Assembly (NCBI GenBank): GCA_902476665.1
Contig: CABSEO010000018.1
Coordinates: 1 to 12,721, forward strand
Direction of reading: 5' to 3'
DNA from: an uncultured Emergencia sp.
GTDB taxonomy: Bacteria > Bacillota > Clostridia > Peptostreptococcales > Anaerovoracaceae
DNA length: 12,721 nucleotides
Shown: positions 1 through 7,372 of the stretch, one piece after another
Layout: every line of letters starts with the position of its first letter
Position numbering within the stretch: position 1 is the stretch's first letter
Position numbers and translations under genes: made by a program
Notes under the pieces: generated by a model
What the model saw: the letters and a program-made list of their open reading frames with translations, nothing else
What the model was told of the DNA's origin: nothing
The model's database searches: none

Positions 1-1
1 C

Positions 2-883
2 ATGGAAGAAGCTATCAACAAGCCGCTGATTATTCTGTATGATGAACCGACTTCTCCGCTGAACCACACCTTTGAGGCGGTGGATAAGCTGATTTACTGC
101 GCAGAGAATATGCTGCCGACCAATTATGCGCCAGCTATCATGCTGGGCGGAACCGGACCGATGACCATGGAAGGCGCTCTGGTACAGTGTCTTGCAGAAT
201 GCCTTACCGGAATTGTCATTCACCAGCTGGCAAAACCGGGTGCACCGTTTGTTTTTGGCGGATGTATCACCAATATGGATCTGAAGATTACACAACCGAC
301 ATATTCTTCTCCTGAATCCAATCTGTGTTACAGCCTGATTCCGCAGATAGGCAGAGAACTTTATAATCTGCCGACCTGGGGCATGGGCGGAGCATGCGGA
401 TCTAAAATGCCGGATGCACAGGCAGTGGCAGAAGGTACGCAGCAGGCGTATCTGTCTGGCCTTTCCGGTGTGAATCTGTGTCACGATGTTGGATTTATGA
501 ACTATGGGCTGACTTTCTCCTTTGAATTTCTGGTTATGATGGATGAGGTTATCAGTCAGCTGCGAAGAGTATTCTGTGGTGTAAATCTGACTGAAGAAAA
601 TCTGGCAATGGATGTTATCAAGTCTGTAGGACCGAAAGGATATTTCCTGGCTGAGGATCACACGATAAATCACATGAAAGAAATGTGGGAACCGAAGGTT
701 CAGGACAGAAATGAACATATCAAATGGCAGCAGCTGGGAAGTCTTTCTATGGAAGAAAGAGCTCATGCCATTGTGGAAGATGTAATTAAGAACTATGTGC
801 CGAAACCGTTGACTGAGGCACAGGAGGAAGCAATCCAGAAGATTCTGGATGCTGCAGATGCGGCAAGCAAGATTAAAGGATAA
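2..883 (+). CDS. Trimethylamine methyltransferase-family protein (MttB superfamily, non-pyrrolysine), 5'-truncated by window edge
   Basis: C-terminal 293 residues of a corrinoid-dependent methyltransferase of the MttB superfamily. Members move a methyl group from a quaternary or tertiary amine to the cobalt of a corrinoid protein in the cytoplasm. Recognised by the glycine-rich stretch MLGGTGPMT (about residues 47-55 of the fragment), the GGC/GMGGACGSKMPDAQ segment (about 86-140) and HDVGFMNYGLT (161-171). The last segment aligns with the pyrrolysine site of archaeal MttB, written GLGOLESGMT; Phe165 stands where pyrrolysine would be and no in-frame TAG occurs. This places it with the non-Pyl branch, whose known members demethylate glycine betaine, proline betaine, carnitine or similar. 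About 170 residues are expected upstream, so the ATG at base 2 is probably internal. The partner corrinoid protein is not in view. The family call is firm; the substrate cannot be read from sequence. Confidence 0.9.
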   Translation: MEEAINKPLIILYDEPTSPLNHTFEAVDKLIYCAENMLPTNYAPAIMLGGTGPMTMEGALVQCLAECLTGIVIHQLAKPGAPFVFGGCITNMDLKITQPTYSSPESNLCYSLIPQIGRELYNLPTWGMGGACGSKMPDAQAVAEGTQQAYLSGLSGVNLCHDVGFMNYGLTFSFEFLVMMDEVISQLRRVFCGVNLTEENLAMDVIKSVGPKGYFLAEDHTINHMKEMWEPKVQDRNEHIKWQQLGSLSMEERAHAIVEDVIKNYVPKPLTEAQEEAIQKILDAADAASKIKG

Positions 884-889
884 ACTTTT

Positions 890-935
890 GGGGCAAAGGG
901 ACGTTTCGGTAAGTTTCTTTGCCCTGCTGTTTTTT
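890..935 (+). terminator. Intrinsic terminator after the methyltransferase gene
   Basis: GGGGCAAAG at 890-898 can pair with CTTTGCCC at 917-924 (8 base pairs), followed by TGCTG and a run of six T at 930-935. It starts 7 bases after the methyltransferase stop codon. The next gene's ribosome site (about 936-942) begins immediately after the T run, so expression of that gene needs readthrough or a promoter further upstream. Confidence 0.75.
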
Positions 936-946
936 AGAGGGAAGAC

Positions 947-2620
947 ATGAAGATTGGAATCGGTATAGATACAGGCGGAACATGTACGGATGCAGTGATT
1001 TATCACTTCGGTGAGAGAAAGGTTCTAGCCTGGGCAAAAACAGCGACCACCAGGGAAGATCTGTCTGTGGGAATTGAGAAGGCTTTACAGCAGCTGCCGC
1101 AAAAACTGACAGCTAAAGCAGAAGTTATTTCGCTTTCAACCACATTAGCCACCAACGCCTGTGTGGAGAATAAGGGCGGCAGGGCTAAAACTATCTTTTT
1201 CGGAGCAAATCGGGATACAGTGCTTCGAATCGGTAGAGAATACGGGCTGTCAGATCCCGGGACCCTGATATTTATCGACAGTAAAACAAAGCCGGATGGA
1301 CAGATCGTAAAAGAACCTGACTGGCAGCAGTTCCGGGAAATTGTCAGGAAAGAGCTGAATGGCTGTGATGCAGTGGCAGAGATGTTCGCAAAAAAATCCG
1401 GAGCAGTTCTTGAAAAAAAGGCCAGAGAGATTATCCGGGAATTTACGGATATCCCCGTAGTTTGCGGTCATCAGCTCTTTGCGGAGAACAACATTGTAAA
1501 ACGGGGAGCCTGTGTTCTGCTCAATGCAAAGCTGATTGCAGTCATCAGAGAATTTACTGTTTCGGTGAAGAAAGCTTTGAAGCGGCTTGATCTTGACATT
1601 CCTTTTGTTATTGTCAGAAGTGACGGAAGTTTAATGAGTGAAAATTTTGCGGAGGAGTTCCCCGTAGAAACACTGCTTTGCGGTCCTGTGGCCAGCCTGA
1701 TGGGAGCGGTGGAGCTGACAGATGAGACGGATTGTGTAGTTGTGGATATGGGAGGCACTACCACGGATATCGCGCTGATGAAAAACGGTGTTCCCAAACG
1801 AGTGGAGCAGGGTGTGAGGATCGGCGGCTGGAACACTTTTGTGAAAGGGCTATACGTGGACACCTTTGGTCTTGGTGGTGACAGTGGCGTAGTGCTGGAT
1901 GATTTCGGACAGATTATTCTGCAGGAGGAAAAAGTGATGCCTTTGTGCATGGCAGGGAGCCACTGGCCTTCTCTGCAGGAGAAACTGGAAGAAATCGCAA
2001 AAAAAGGAGTCTTTCTTCCTTCACAGAGAGAAGAAATTTATGCAGGGCTAAAGGACATCAGCGGCAGCAATAGTTATACAGAAGAGGAACAGTGTATCGC
2101 AGGGCTTTTACAGAAGGGGCCTCTGACACTGGAAGAACTTGACGGCTATCTGAAACGTCATATTTTTAAGAAGAATTTATCCAGGCTGATCCGTGAAGGT
2201 GTTGTGATACGGTGCGGCGTTACACCTACTGATGCTATGCATCTGAAAGGTGATTTTGCTGCATATAATCAGACTTGTGCAAGTGAAGGGATTAAAAGAA
2301 TGGCCTCCATCTGCCGCAAGAGCGAAGAACAGATCTGTGATGAGATTTATGAGGCTGTCTGCTGGAAGCTTTACTATAATCTGGCCAGAATTCTGCTCAT
2401 AGATCAGCTGCCTGCACTTGAGGGTAAGAGTCTGGGCGCAGAACTGGATCTGGTGCTCAGAAAAGCATATGAGGATGCAAAAGGCCTGCCGCAGGACGGA
2501 TTTCTGCAGCCGGTGCTTTCGTCAAAAGCTTCATTTATTGGCGTAGGTGCACCGACTCATGTGTTCCTGCCTCCTGCTGGGAGCCAGAGTTATTACACCG
2601 GAACACTCTCAGGTAGCTAA
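947..2620 (+). CDS. Hydantoinase/oxoprolinase-family ATPase, main part of a frameshifted gene
   Basis: N-terminal 557 residues of an ASKHA-fold protein related to the ATP-dependent hydantoinase/5-oxoprolinase A subunit. The family phosphorylates and opens lactam or hydantoin rings, but many members have unknown substrates. The phosphate-binding motifs are GIDTGGTCTDA (residues 5-15) and VVVDMGGTTTD (264-274); STTLATNA and GVTPTDAMHL are also typical. Residues of about 380-425 form an insert rich in charged helices that resembles a winged helix. There are no CxxC pairs, so it is not a [2Fe-2S] corrinoid activator of the RACo type. The reading ends with GVGAPTHVFLPPAGSQS and a stop, whereas the expected continuation (GARVITPEHSQVANALGAIVG) lies in another frame from about 2570, so the protein is probably cut short. 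Start chosen at the ATG with AGAGGGA at 936-942. It follows an MttB-family gene and precedes a transporter, suggesting a shared catabolic pathway. Confidence 0.85.
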   Translation: MKIGIGIDTGGTCTDAVIYHFGERKVLAWAKTATTREDLSVGIEKALQQLPQKLTAKAEVISLSTTLATNACVENKGGRAKTIFFGANRDTVLRIGREYGLSDPGTLIFIDSKTKPDGQIVKEPDWQQFREIVRKELNGCDAVAEMFAKKSGAVLEKKAREIIREFTDIPVVCGHQLFAENNIVKRGACVLLNAKLIAVIREFTVSVKKALKRLDLDIPFVIVRSDGSLMSENFAEEFPVETLLCGPVASLMGAVELTDETDCVVVDMGGTTTDIALMKNGVPKRVEQGVRIGGWNTFVKGLYVDTFGLGGDSGVVLDDFGQIILQEEKVMPLCMAGSHWPSLQEKLEEIAKKGVFLPSQREEIYAGLKDISGSNSYTEEEQCIAGLLQKGPLTLEELDGYLKRHIFKKNLSRLIREGVVIRCGVTPTDAMHLKGDFAAYNQTCASEGIKRMASICRKSEEQICDEIYEAVCWKLYYNLARILLIDQLPALEGKSLGAELDLVLRKAYEDAKGLPQDGFLQPVLSSKASFIGVGAPTHVFLPPAGSQSYYTGTLSGS

Positions 2621-2951
2621 TGCACTGGGTGCCATTGTGGGAAATATCAGTGCAAAGGTGGTTGTGGAAGTTACCCTCAATCAGCAGGATGGATCTTATA
2701 CTGTTTTTGGAAAAGGGGAACGTTATATCTGCACAAATCTGGAAGGGGCCAAGGAGCTTGCAAGACAGAGAGCAAGAGCCGGAGCGCTTCAGGAGGCGGT
2801 AAAACGAGGGGCACAACAGGATGCACAGGTAAAGCTGGAAGAGAAAGAAAGTATTATTGAGACTGAATTCGGTCCGCTGTTTATGGGTTATAAAGTCTCG
2901 GCAGCGGCAACAGGAAGTCTCGCCTGCGAGAAAGGAGTGAAAGAGGAATGA
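2547..2951 (+). pseudogene. C-terminal fragment of the hydantoinase/oxoprolinase-family ATPase, out of frame
   Basis: This reading carries the conserved C-terminal part of the ATPase gene that begins at 947. GARVITPEHSQVANALGAI, with its PEH...VANALGA core, is the usual continuation of the GVGxPxHxFLP motif found at the end of the upstream frame. True homology begins at about 2568; the ATG at 2547 lies in sequence coding for another frame and the residues before LLGARV look random. Rejoining the frames needs a shift of +1 (one base skipped, or about 8 bases lost, as the spacing to family members suggests). A repaired gene would span 947-2951 and give about 670 residues. The stop overlaps the start of the transporter gene by 3 bases (ATGA), the spacing expected of an intact operon, which suggests that the lesion is recent or a sequencing error. 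Confidence 0.8.
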
Positions 2952-4255
2952 CAGATAAAAAACAAAATGAAGGTTTCAGTTCGATGTTCGGATTTCTGAT
3001 GACGATCATCGGCTTTGCTGTAGGTGTCGGAAGCCTGTGGAGGTTTCCGTATGTATGTGGGACAAATGGTGGTGCGTTGTTTATTATCACTTATATTTTA
3101 GTGATTGTTATCATTGGAGTGCCACTTCTGACTGCAGAAATTTCTATGGGCTATGTGACGCAGAAAACGGCAGTGGGAGCTTATCAGACTCTGAAACCTC
3201 ACAGCAAATGGCATTTTTCTGCATATCTGCATATCATCGTAGGTATTCTGGTCAACAGCTATACAGTGCCTATTTATGCCTGGGTTCTGATTTATATCTA
3301 CAGAACAGCCACCGGCTTTTTCCGGGGAATGGGACCAGACGACATTGCGGCATCTTTTGGTGAGCTGAATGTGGATTACAAGACCATGTTTATTTTTGCA
3401 ATTATCAACTGGGCAATTGTCACCTTTATCATCAGCAGAGGGGTACAGAGCGGTGTGGAGAAGGTTAATAAGTTTCTCCTGCCTGCTTTGGCGGTCATTA
3501 TGATTGTATGTATTGTTATCGGTCTGCAGGTAGAGGGCTCTTATAAAGGCCTTGAATATATGTTCAAACCAAATCCGGAAACGTTTTCTCTGGAGGCAGT
3601 GACTGCTGCAGTTGGGCAGGCTTTCTTTGCTATCGGTATCGGTATGCTGGCTTCTATGGTATTCGGAAGCTATATTAAGAATAAAAATGAAAATATTGTA
3701 AAGCAGTCGTCTATCATATGTGGATCTATTGTGTTTGCAGGGATTGCATCAGGTCTGATGATCTTTCCGATGGTATTTGCTTTTGGGCTCGAACCGAGTG
3801 CAGGCGCAGGTCTGACTATGGTTACCCTTCCTAATGTATTTAATTATATTGCCGGCGGCAGAATCATCGGCACCATATTCTACATCGGATTTTATTTTGC
3901 AGCCCTGTCTTCTTCCATCGGCCTTGCGGAAGCTGTTATCGCAGTGGTGATGGACAGATTCCAGATGGAGCGGAAAAGAGCTGTTGTAGCAGTCATGGGT
4001 GTTGCTGTGGTTATCGGAAGCATGGCAATTCTGATTCCGGGCTTCCTGGATACAGTAGATATCTATACCAGCAATTATCTGCTGGTTATCAGCGGTCTGC
4101 TTATTGCTATTTTTGTCGGATGGGTCTGGGGTGTTAATAATTTCCTGGATGCCATCAATGTAAAAAGCAAGGGACTGCGTGCATGGCTGGGTATTTCTGT
4201 GAAATATATTTGCCCTGTAGCCATTGCCGTTATCTTTCTTGGAAACTTCCTGTAA
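2948..4255 (+). CDS. Neurotransmitter:sodium symporter (NSS/SNF) family transporter
   Basis: Inner-membrane Na+-coupled symporter of 435 residues with about 11 hydrophobic helices, the usual size of bacterial 11-helix NSS members. The first helix holds the family signature GFAVGVGSLWRFPYV (residues 22-36), followed by CGTNGGALF; this unwound TM1 carries the sodium and substrate contacts in LeuT. The FAALSSSIGLAEA segment matches the TM8 serines that complete the second sodium site. Known substrates are amino acids and related amines. The start ATG overlaps the TGA of the ATPase C-terminal fragment, with AAAGGAG and AGAGGA just upstream, so it is translationally coupled to the preceding gene. 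The context suggests that it imports the compound processed by the methyltransferase and hydantoinase-like protein; this is inference. A terminator follows at 4354. Confidence 0.93.
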   Translation: MTDKKQNEGFSSMFGFLMTIIGFAVGVGSLWRFPYVCGTNGGALFIITYILVIVIIGVPLLTAEISMGYVTQKTAVGAYQTLKPHSKWHFSAYLHIIVGILVNSYTVPIYAWVLIYIYRTATGFFRGMGPDDIAASFGELNVDYKTMFIFAIINWAIVTFIISRGVQSGVEKVNKFLLPALAVIMIVCIVIGLQVEGSYKGLEYMFKPNPETFSLEAVTAAVGQAFFAIGIGMLASMVFGSYIKNKNENIVKQSSIICGSIVFAGIASGLMIFPMVFAFGLEPSAGAGLTMVTLPNVFNYIAGGRIIGTIFYIGFYFAALSSSIGLAEAVIAVVMDRFQMERKRAVVAVMGVAVVIGSMAILIPGFLDTVDIYTSNYLLVISGLLIAIFVGWVWGVNNFLDAINVKSKGLRAWLGISVKYICPVAIAVIFLGNFL

Positions 4256-4287
4256 AAGCTGAAAATAATTAAATAGATGCATTGATT

Positions 4288-4341
4288 AGGAGAGGAGCTG
4301 CTGCATTAACGAAAAAACGTTAGGGTACAGCTCTTTCTCCT
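4288..4341 (+). other. Long nested hairpin in the 3' region after the NSS transporter
   Basis: AGGAGAGGAGCTG at 4288-4300 can pair with CAGCTCTTTCTCCT at 4328-4341 with one small bulge. Inside it TAACG (4307-4311) pairs with CGTTA (4318-4322) around a six-A loop. No T run follows, so it does not look like a classic terminator. It could protect the 3' end of the transporter mRNA, act together with the terminator downstream, or be a structured RNA element. The role is unknown. Confidence 0.5.
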
Positions 4342-4353
4342 TAAACGTAAAAT

Positions 4354-4392
4354 GACGGAAAAGGCTGCTGACAGCTTTTCGTCTTTTTTTTT
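4354..4392 (+). terminator. Intrinsic terminator ending the left operon
   Basis: GACGGAAAAGGCTG (4354-4367) pairs with CAGCTTTTCGTC (4372-4383) with two single-base bulges, and the stem runs into a stretch of nine T at 4384-4392. It lies 98 bases after the NSS transporter stop and before the mtnA promoter, separating the two transcription units. Confidence 0.85.
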
Positions 4393-4431
4393 GCAATTAA
4401 ATGAGAGATTCCCTTTTTCAGTGATTTTGAG

Positions 4432-4460
4432 TTGCACGATGCTCTTTTTAATGATATGCT
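4432..4460 (+). promoter_or_regulatory. Predicted sigma-70-type promoter of the mtnA operon
   Basis: TTGCAC (-35, 4432-4437) and TATGCT (-10, 4455-4460) are separated by exactly 17 bases, and TG at 4452-4453 gives an extended -10. The mtnA start lies 25 bases beyond the -10, with AGGAGAG (4471-4477) as ribosome site. No recognisable SAM riboswitch or T-box precedes it. Confidence 0.7.
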
Positions 4461-4484
4461 ATTAGTTTAGAGGAGAGATGAACG

Positions 4485-5537
4485 ATGGGAATTTTTGATA
4501 TTGCACCAGTAAAATATACAGAAGGTAAACTGCTGATTCTGGATCAGACATTACTGCCGGGACAGGAAATATACCTTGAGATGAAGACTAAGGAAGACGT
4601 GTGGGAAGCGGTAAAAAAACTGAGAGTCAGAGGAGCTCCGGCTATCGGGGTTGCTGCGGGCTATGGTCTTTATCTTGCTGTCCGGGATTTTCCAGATAAC
4701 GGCTCTATGACAGATTTTGCCGGCAGGCTGAGGATGGCCAGAGAGTATCTGATTACAGCAAGACCTACGGCGGTAAATCTGGCATGGGCATTGAATCGAA
4801 TGTGGGATTGCTTTGAGAAAGCGCAGCCTGAAACTCCACAGTCTGCAAAGGAGCTGCTTTTCTGTGAAGCAGAAGCCATTCGAAGAGAGGATGAAGATGC
4901 CTGCAGAGCTATGGGAGAGTACGGTCTTTCTCTGCTGTCACCGGGAATGGGTATTCTTACTCACTGTAATGCCGGGACTATTGCTACTGCAAAATATGGA
5001 ACGTGTCTGGCTCCGATTTATCTAGGTCAGGAGAAAGGTTACAATTTCCATGTTTTTGCTGATGAGACCAGACCTTTGCTGCAGGGAGCCAGACTGACCA
5101 GCTGGGAGCTTTCTAAAGCAGGTGTGGATGTAACTTTGATTTGTGATAACATGGCTTCATCCGTGATGAAGCAGGGATGGATAGATGCAATAGTGGTAGG
5201 CTGTGACCGTATGGCGGCAAACGGTGACGGCGCCAATAAAATCGGGACTTCAGGCGTTGCCATACTGGCAAAGGAGTACGGAATTCCATTTTATATGTTT
5301 GCGCCCACTTCCACCATTGACCTGAATACAGCCTGCGGCGATGATATTCAGATTGAACTTCGGGACGGAGAGGAAATCTATAAAATGTGGTATGAGAAAC
5401 CTATGGCTCCTGAAGGAATTAAGACGTATAATCCTGCCTTTGATGTGACTTCGGCAGAATATATTACAGCAGTGATTACGGAGAAAGGAATTGTCAGGCC
5501 GCCTTATGGGCAGAATCTGGCCGGACTGTTTAAATAG
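4485..5537 (+). CDS. mtnA: S-methyl-5-thioribose-1-phosphate isomerase
   Basis: Cytoplasmic enzyme of 350 residues that converts 5-methylthioribose 1-phosphate to 5-methylthioribulose 1-phosphate in methionine salvage. Bacterial members may also act on 5-deoxyribose 1-phosphate. Landmarks are RVRGAPAIGVAAGYG (about residues 48-62), the catalytic-cysteine motif THCNAGTIATAKYGT (about 158-172), ADETRPLLQGARLTSWEL and the catalytic-aspartate motif GCDRMAANGDGANKIGTSG (about 238-256). Length matches the family. The start is the ATG 7 bases after AGGAGAG; an ATG at 4478 in another frame soon stops. It is the first gene after a strong promoter. None of the usual salvage partners (mtnK, mtnB, mtnN, a class II aldolase) is in view. 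The related eIF2B-like and ribose-1,5-bisphosphate isomerase proteins are less likely, given the full match to MtnA motifs. Confidence 0.94.
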   Translation: MGIFDIAPVKYTEGKLLILDQTLLPGQEIYLEMKTKEDVWEAVKKLRVRGAPAIGVAAGYGLYLAVRDFPDNGSMTDFAGRLRMAREYLITARPTAVNLAWALNRMWDCFEKAQPETPQSAKELLFCEAEAIRREDEDACRAMGEYGLSLLSPGMGILTHCNAGTIATAKYGTCLAPIYLGQEKGYNFHVFADETRPLLQGARLTSWELSKAGVDVTLICDNMASSVMKQGWIDAIVVGCDRMAANGDGANKIGTSGVAILAKEYGIPFYMFAPTSTIDLNTACGDDIQIELRDGEEIYKMWYEKPMAPEGIKTYNPAFDVTSAEYITAVITEKGIVRPPYGQNLAGLFK

Positions 5538-6464
5538 ATGAAAAGTGATACTAGAATTTATGCTTTGATGACATTGGTGGCATTTCTCTGGAGTGGTGCT
5601 TTTATTGCAGGAAAATATACAGGACCGTATATTCCGTCCTGCTCCGTAACCTTTATGAGATTTGCCATAGCTCTGATCCTGATATATTTTATCATGAAGA
5701 AAATACAGTCGAAGGATGCTTCTTCTGCTTATCATTTTGATAAGAAAGATATTCCGCATTTTCTTTTCACAGGAATTGTCGGTATGGTGGGTTATCACAT
5801 TTTCTTTTTTGAAGCACTTAACTATACCACGGCTATCAACTCTTCCATCATCAGAGCAGTAGATCCTGTGATTACGGTATTAATTGCATTTATTTTTCTG
5901 CATCAGAGAGTGCCGTTGAAACAGCTTCTGGGCATTCTTCTGTCTCTTGCCGGTGTCATCCTGACTATCACTGCCGGAGATCTTTCTCATCTTGCTGAAA
6001 TGAATTTTAACCGGGGAGATCTGTATATGATCTGTGCCGTGGTATGCTGGGCGGCATATGGGGTCTACAGTAAAGCAAAATGCAGTCACATTCCTGCCGT
6101 TGTACTGACATTTTACAGTTTTCTGGTGTGTGCAGTGGTACTGATTCCTTTTTCACTGATGGAAAAACCCTGGGAATTTATTGGGGACATTCCTGTTTCT
6201 GCGTGGATAGCGCTCTTGTTTATGGCAGTTTTTTGTTCAGGGTTTGCTTATTATATTCAACAGTATGCGCTACGAATTATCGGACCTGCCAGATGCTCAA
6301 TTTTTGTGAATCTGGTGCCGGTATTTTCCTTTATTCTGGCTTCACTGATGCTGGGTGAGGAGCTGCAGCCGATAAAGATTCTGACAACCGCAGTTATCAT
6401 TGCGGGAGTCTGCATCTGCCAGATAACAGGACAATCAAAACAAAGAAGTGAGGATAACGAGTAA
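5538..6464 (+). CDS. EamA/DMT-superfamily transporter (first of a tandem pair)
   Basis: Inner-membrane protein of 308 residues with about 10 predicted helices in two EamA repeats of five. The first repeat starts ALMTLVAFLWSGAFIAGKY and ends in LLGILLSLAGVILTI; the second begins DLYMICAVVCWAAYGVYSK and ends near ILTTAVIIAGVCICQI. DMT proteins of this type export amino acids, nucleosides or other metabolites, but the substrate cannot be inferred. The ATG follows the mtnA stop codon directly and no good ribosome site is present, so translation probably depends on ribosomes finishing mtnA. A later ATG at 5568 would cut into the first helix region and is less likely. Confidence 0.88.
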   Translation: MKSDTRIYALMTLVAFLWSGAFIAGKYTGPYIPSCSVTFMRFAIALILIYFIMKKIQSKDASSAYHFDKKDIPHFLFTGIVGMVGYHIFFFEALNYTTAINSSIIRAVDPVITVLIAFIFLHQRVPLKQLLGILLSLAGVILTITAGDLSHLAEMNFNRGDLYMICAVVCWAAYGVYSKAKCSHIPAVVLTFYSFLVCAVVLIPFSLMEKPWEFIGDIPVSAWIALLFMAVFCSGFAYYIQQYALRIIGPARCSIFVNLVPVFSFILASLMLGEELQPIKILTTAVIIAGVCICQITGQSKQRSEDNE

Positions 6465-7372
6465 TGGAACATGAGAAAAAGGGCTTTCTTGCCCGGTATG
6501 TAAAAATTATTGTGGTATTTGCCGTTATGGCCGGAGCTTCTTCCGGAATTTTCGGCAGCGTGATAGAAGCGCCCTCCATGGCCATCGGCTTCTGGAGACT
6601 GAGTCTGGGACTGCCGTTTTTTGCAGTTCCTGTTCTGATGAACCAGAGACAGGTACTGAAAACTATATCTAAAAAGGATTATTTCTGGACTTTTGTGGCG
6701 GGGATGTTTTTATTCCTTCACTTTTTTACCTGGTTCAATGCAGTAAAGCTGACAGATATCGCCAGTGCCTCTGTATTGGCAGCACTTCATCCGCTGGTTG
6801 TGGTGCTGGTTACTATTTTTATTTTCAGACGTAAGGTCGGCATCAGGCCGATTATGGGTATTGTGCTGGCTCTGGCCGGCGGTGCCCTTATTGCAGGACT
6901 GGAATACAGAGTGCCGACAAGCGGCAGTTTTGCCGGGAATGTGCTTTCTTTTGCAGCGGCTATGTTTATGGGACTGTATTTTACTGTGGGCAATGAGGTA
7001 AGAAGAAATGTACCGGGAGCCGTATATGTTTTTCTGATGTTCCTGTCATGCTGGATTTGTTTTGCAGTGGGTATGATTGCTACCGGAACGCCGGTTTTTG
7101 GTTACAGTACCACTGACTATCTCTATATTATAGGGCTGACCCTGGTATGTCAGATTGGTGCTCATGCAGTATTTAACCTGTGTCTGGGACACGTCAGCTC
7201 CCTTTATGTTTCAGCATGGGAATCAGGAGAGTGTGTATTTTCCATTCTCCTGGGCGTGATCTTTTTGGGACAGATTCCTAATATGACACAGCTTATCGGC
7301 GGTGCCATTGTAGTTATCGGACTGCTTTATTATAATTATTACACAGCGCAGGAGGAGAAGGAGCAGCAATGA
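6464..7372 (+). CDS. EamA/DMT-superfamily transporter (second of a tandem pair)
   Basis: A 302-residue inner-membrane protein with two EamA repeats and about 10 helices. Recognisable pieces are MAGASSGIFGSVIEAPSMAI in helix 1, IASASVLAALHPLVVVLVTI closing the first half and IPNMTQLIGGAIVVIGLLYY near the C-terminus. It overlaps the first EamA gene by one base (TAATG) but is clearly divergent from it, so the two are not a recent duplication. They may work separately or as a paired unit, as in some small transporter families; this is speculation. A weak ribosome site, AGTGAGG, lies about 11 bases upstream. The substrate is unknown. Confidence 0.88.
   Translation: MEHEKKGFLARYVKIIVVFAVMAGASSGIFGSVIEAPSMAIGFWRLSLGLPFFAVPVLMNQRQVLKTISKKDYFWTFVAGMFLFLHFFTWFNAVKLTDIASASVLAALHPLVVVLVTIFIFRRKVGIRPIMGIVLALAGGALIAGLEYRVPTSGSFAGNVLSFAAAMFMGLYFTVGNEVRRNVPGAVYVFLMFLSCWICFAVGMIATGTPVFGYSTTDYLYIIGLTLVCQIGAHAVFNLCLGHVSSLYVSAWESGECVFSILLGVIFLGQIPNMTQLIGGAIVVIGLLYYNYYTAQEEKEQQ

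Noticed and set aside
1471..1950. Open frame of 159 codons on the - strand inside the ATPase gene
   Set aside because: Low-complexity Ser/Thr/Pro-rich translation opposite conserved ASKHA motifs; a shadow frame.
2560..2620. Programmed ribosomal frameshift joining the two ATPase frames
   Set aside because: No slippery heptamer, stop codon at the shift point or stimulating stem is apparent, and the motif spacing suggests missing residues.
4393..4484. SAM riboswitch or T-box before mtnA
   Set aside because: The gap is only about 90 bases after the preceding terminator, already holds the promoter, and shows no matching conserved core or anti-terminator.
5538..7372. Recent tandem duplication of the two EamA genes
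   Set aside because: The two proteins share topology but little direct residue identity by eye, so any duplication is ancient.
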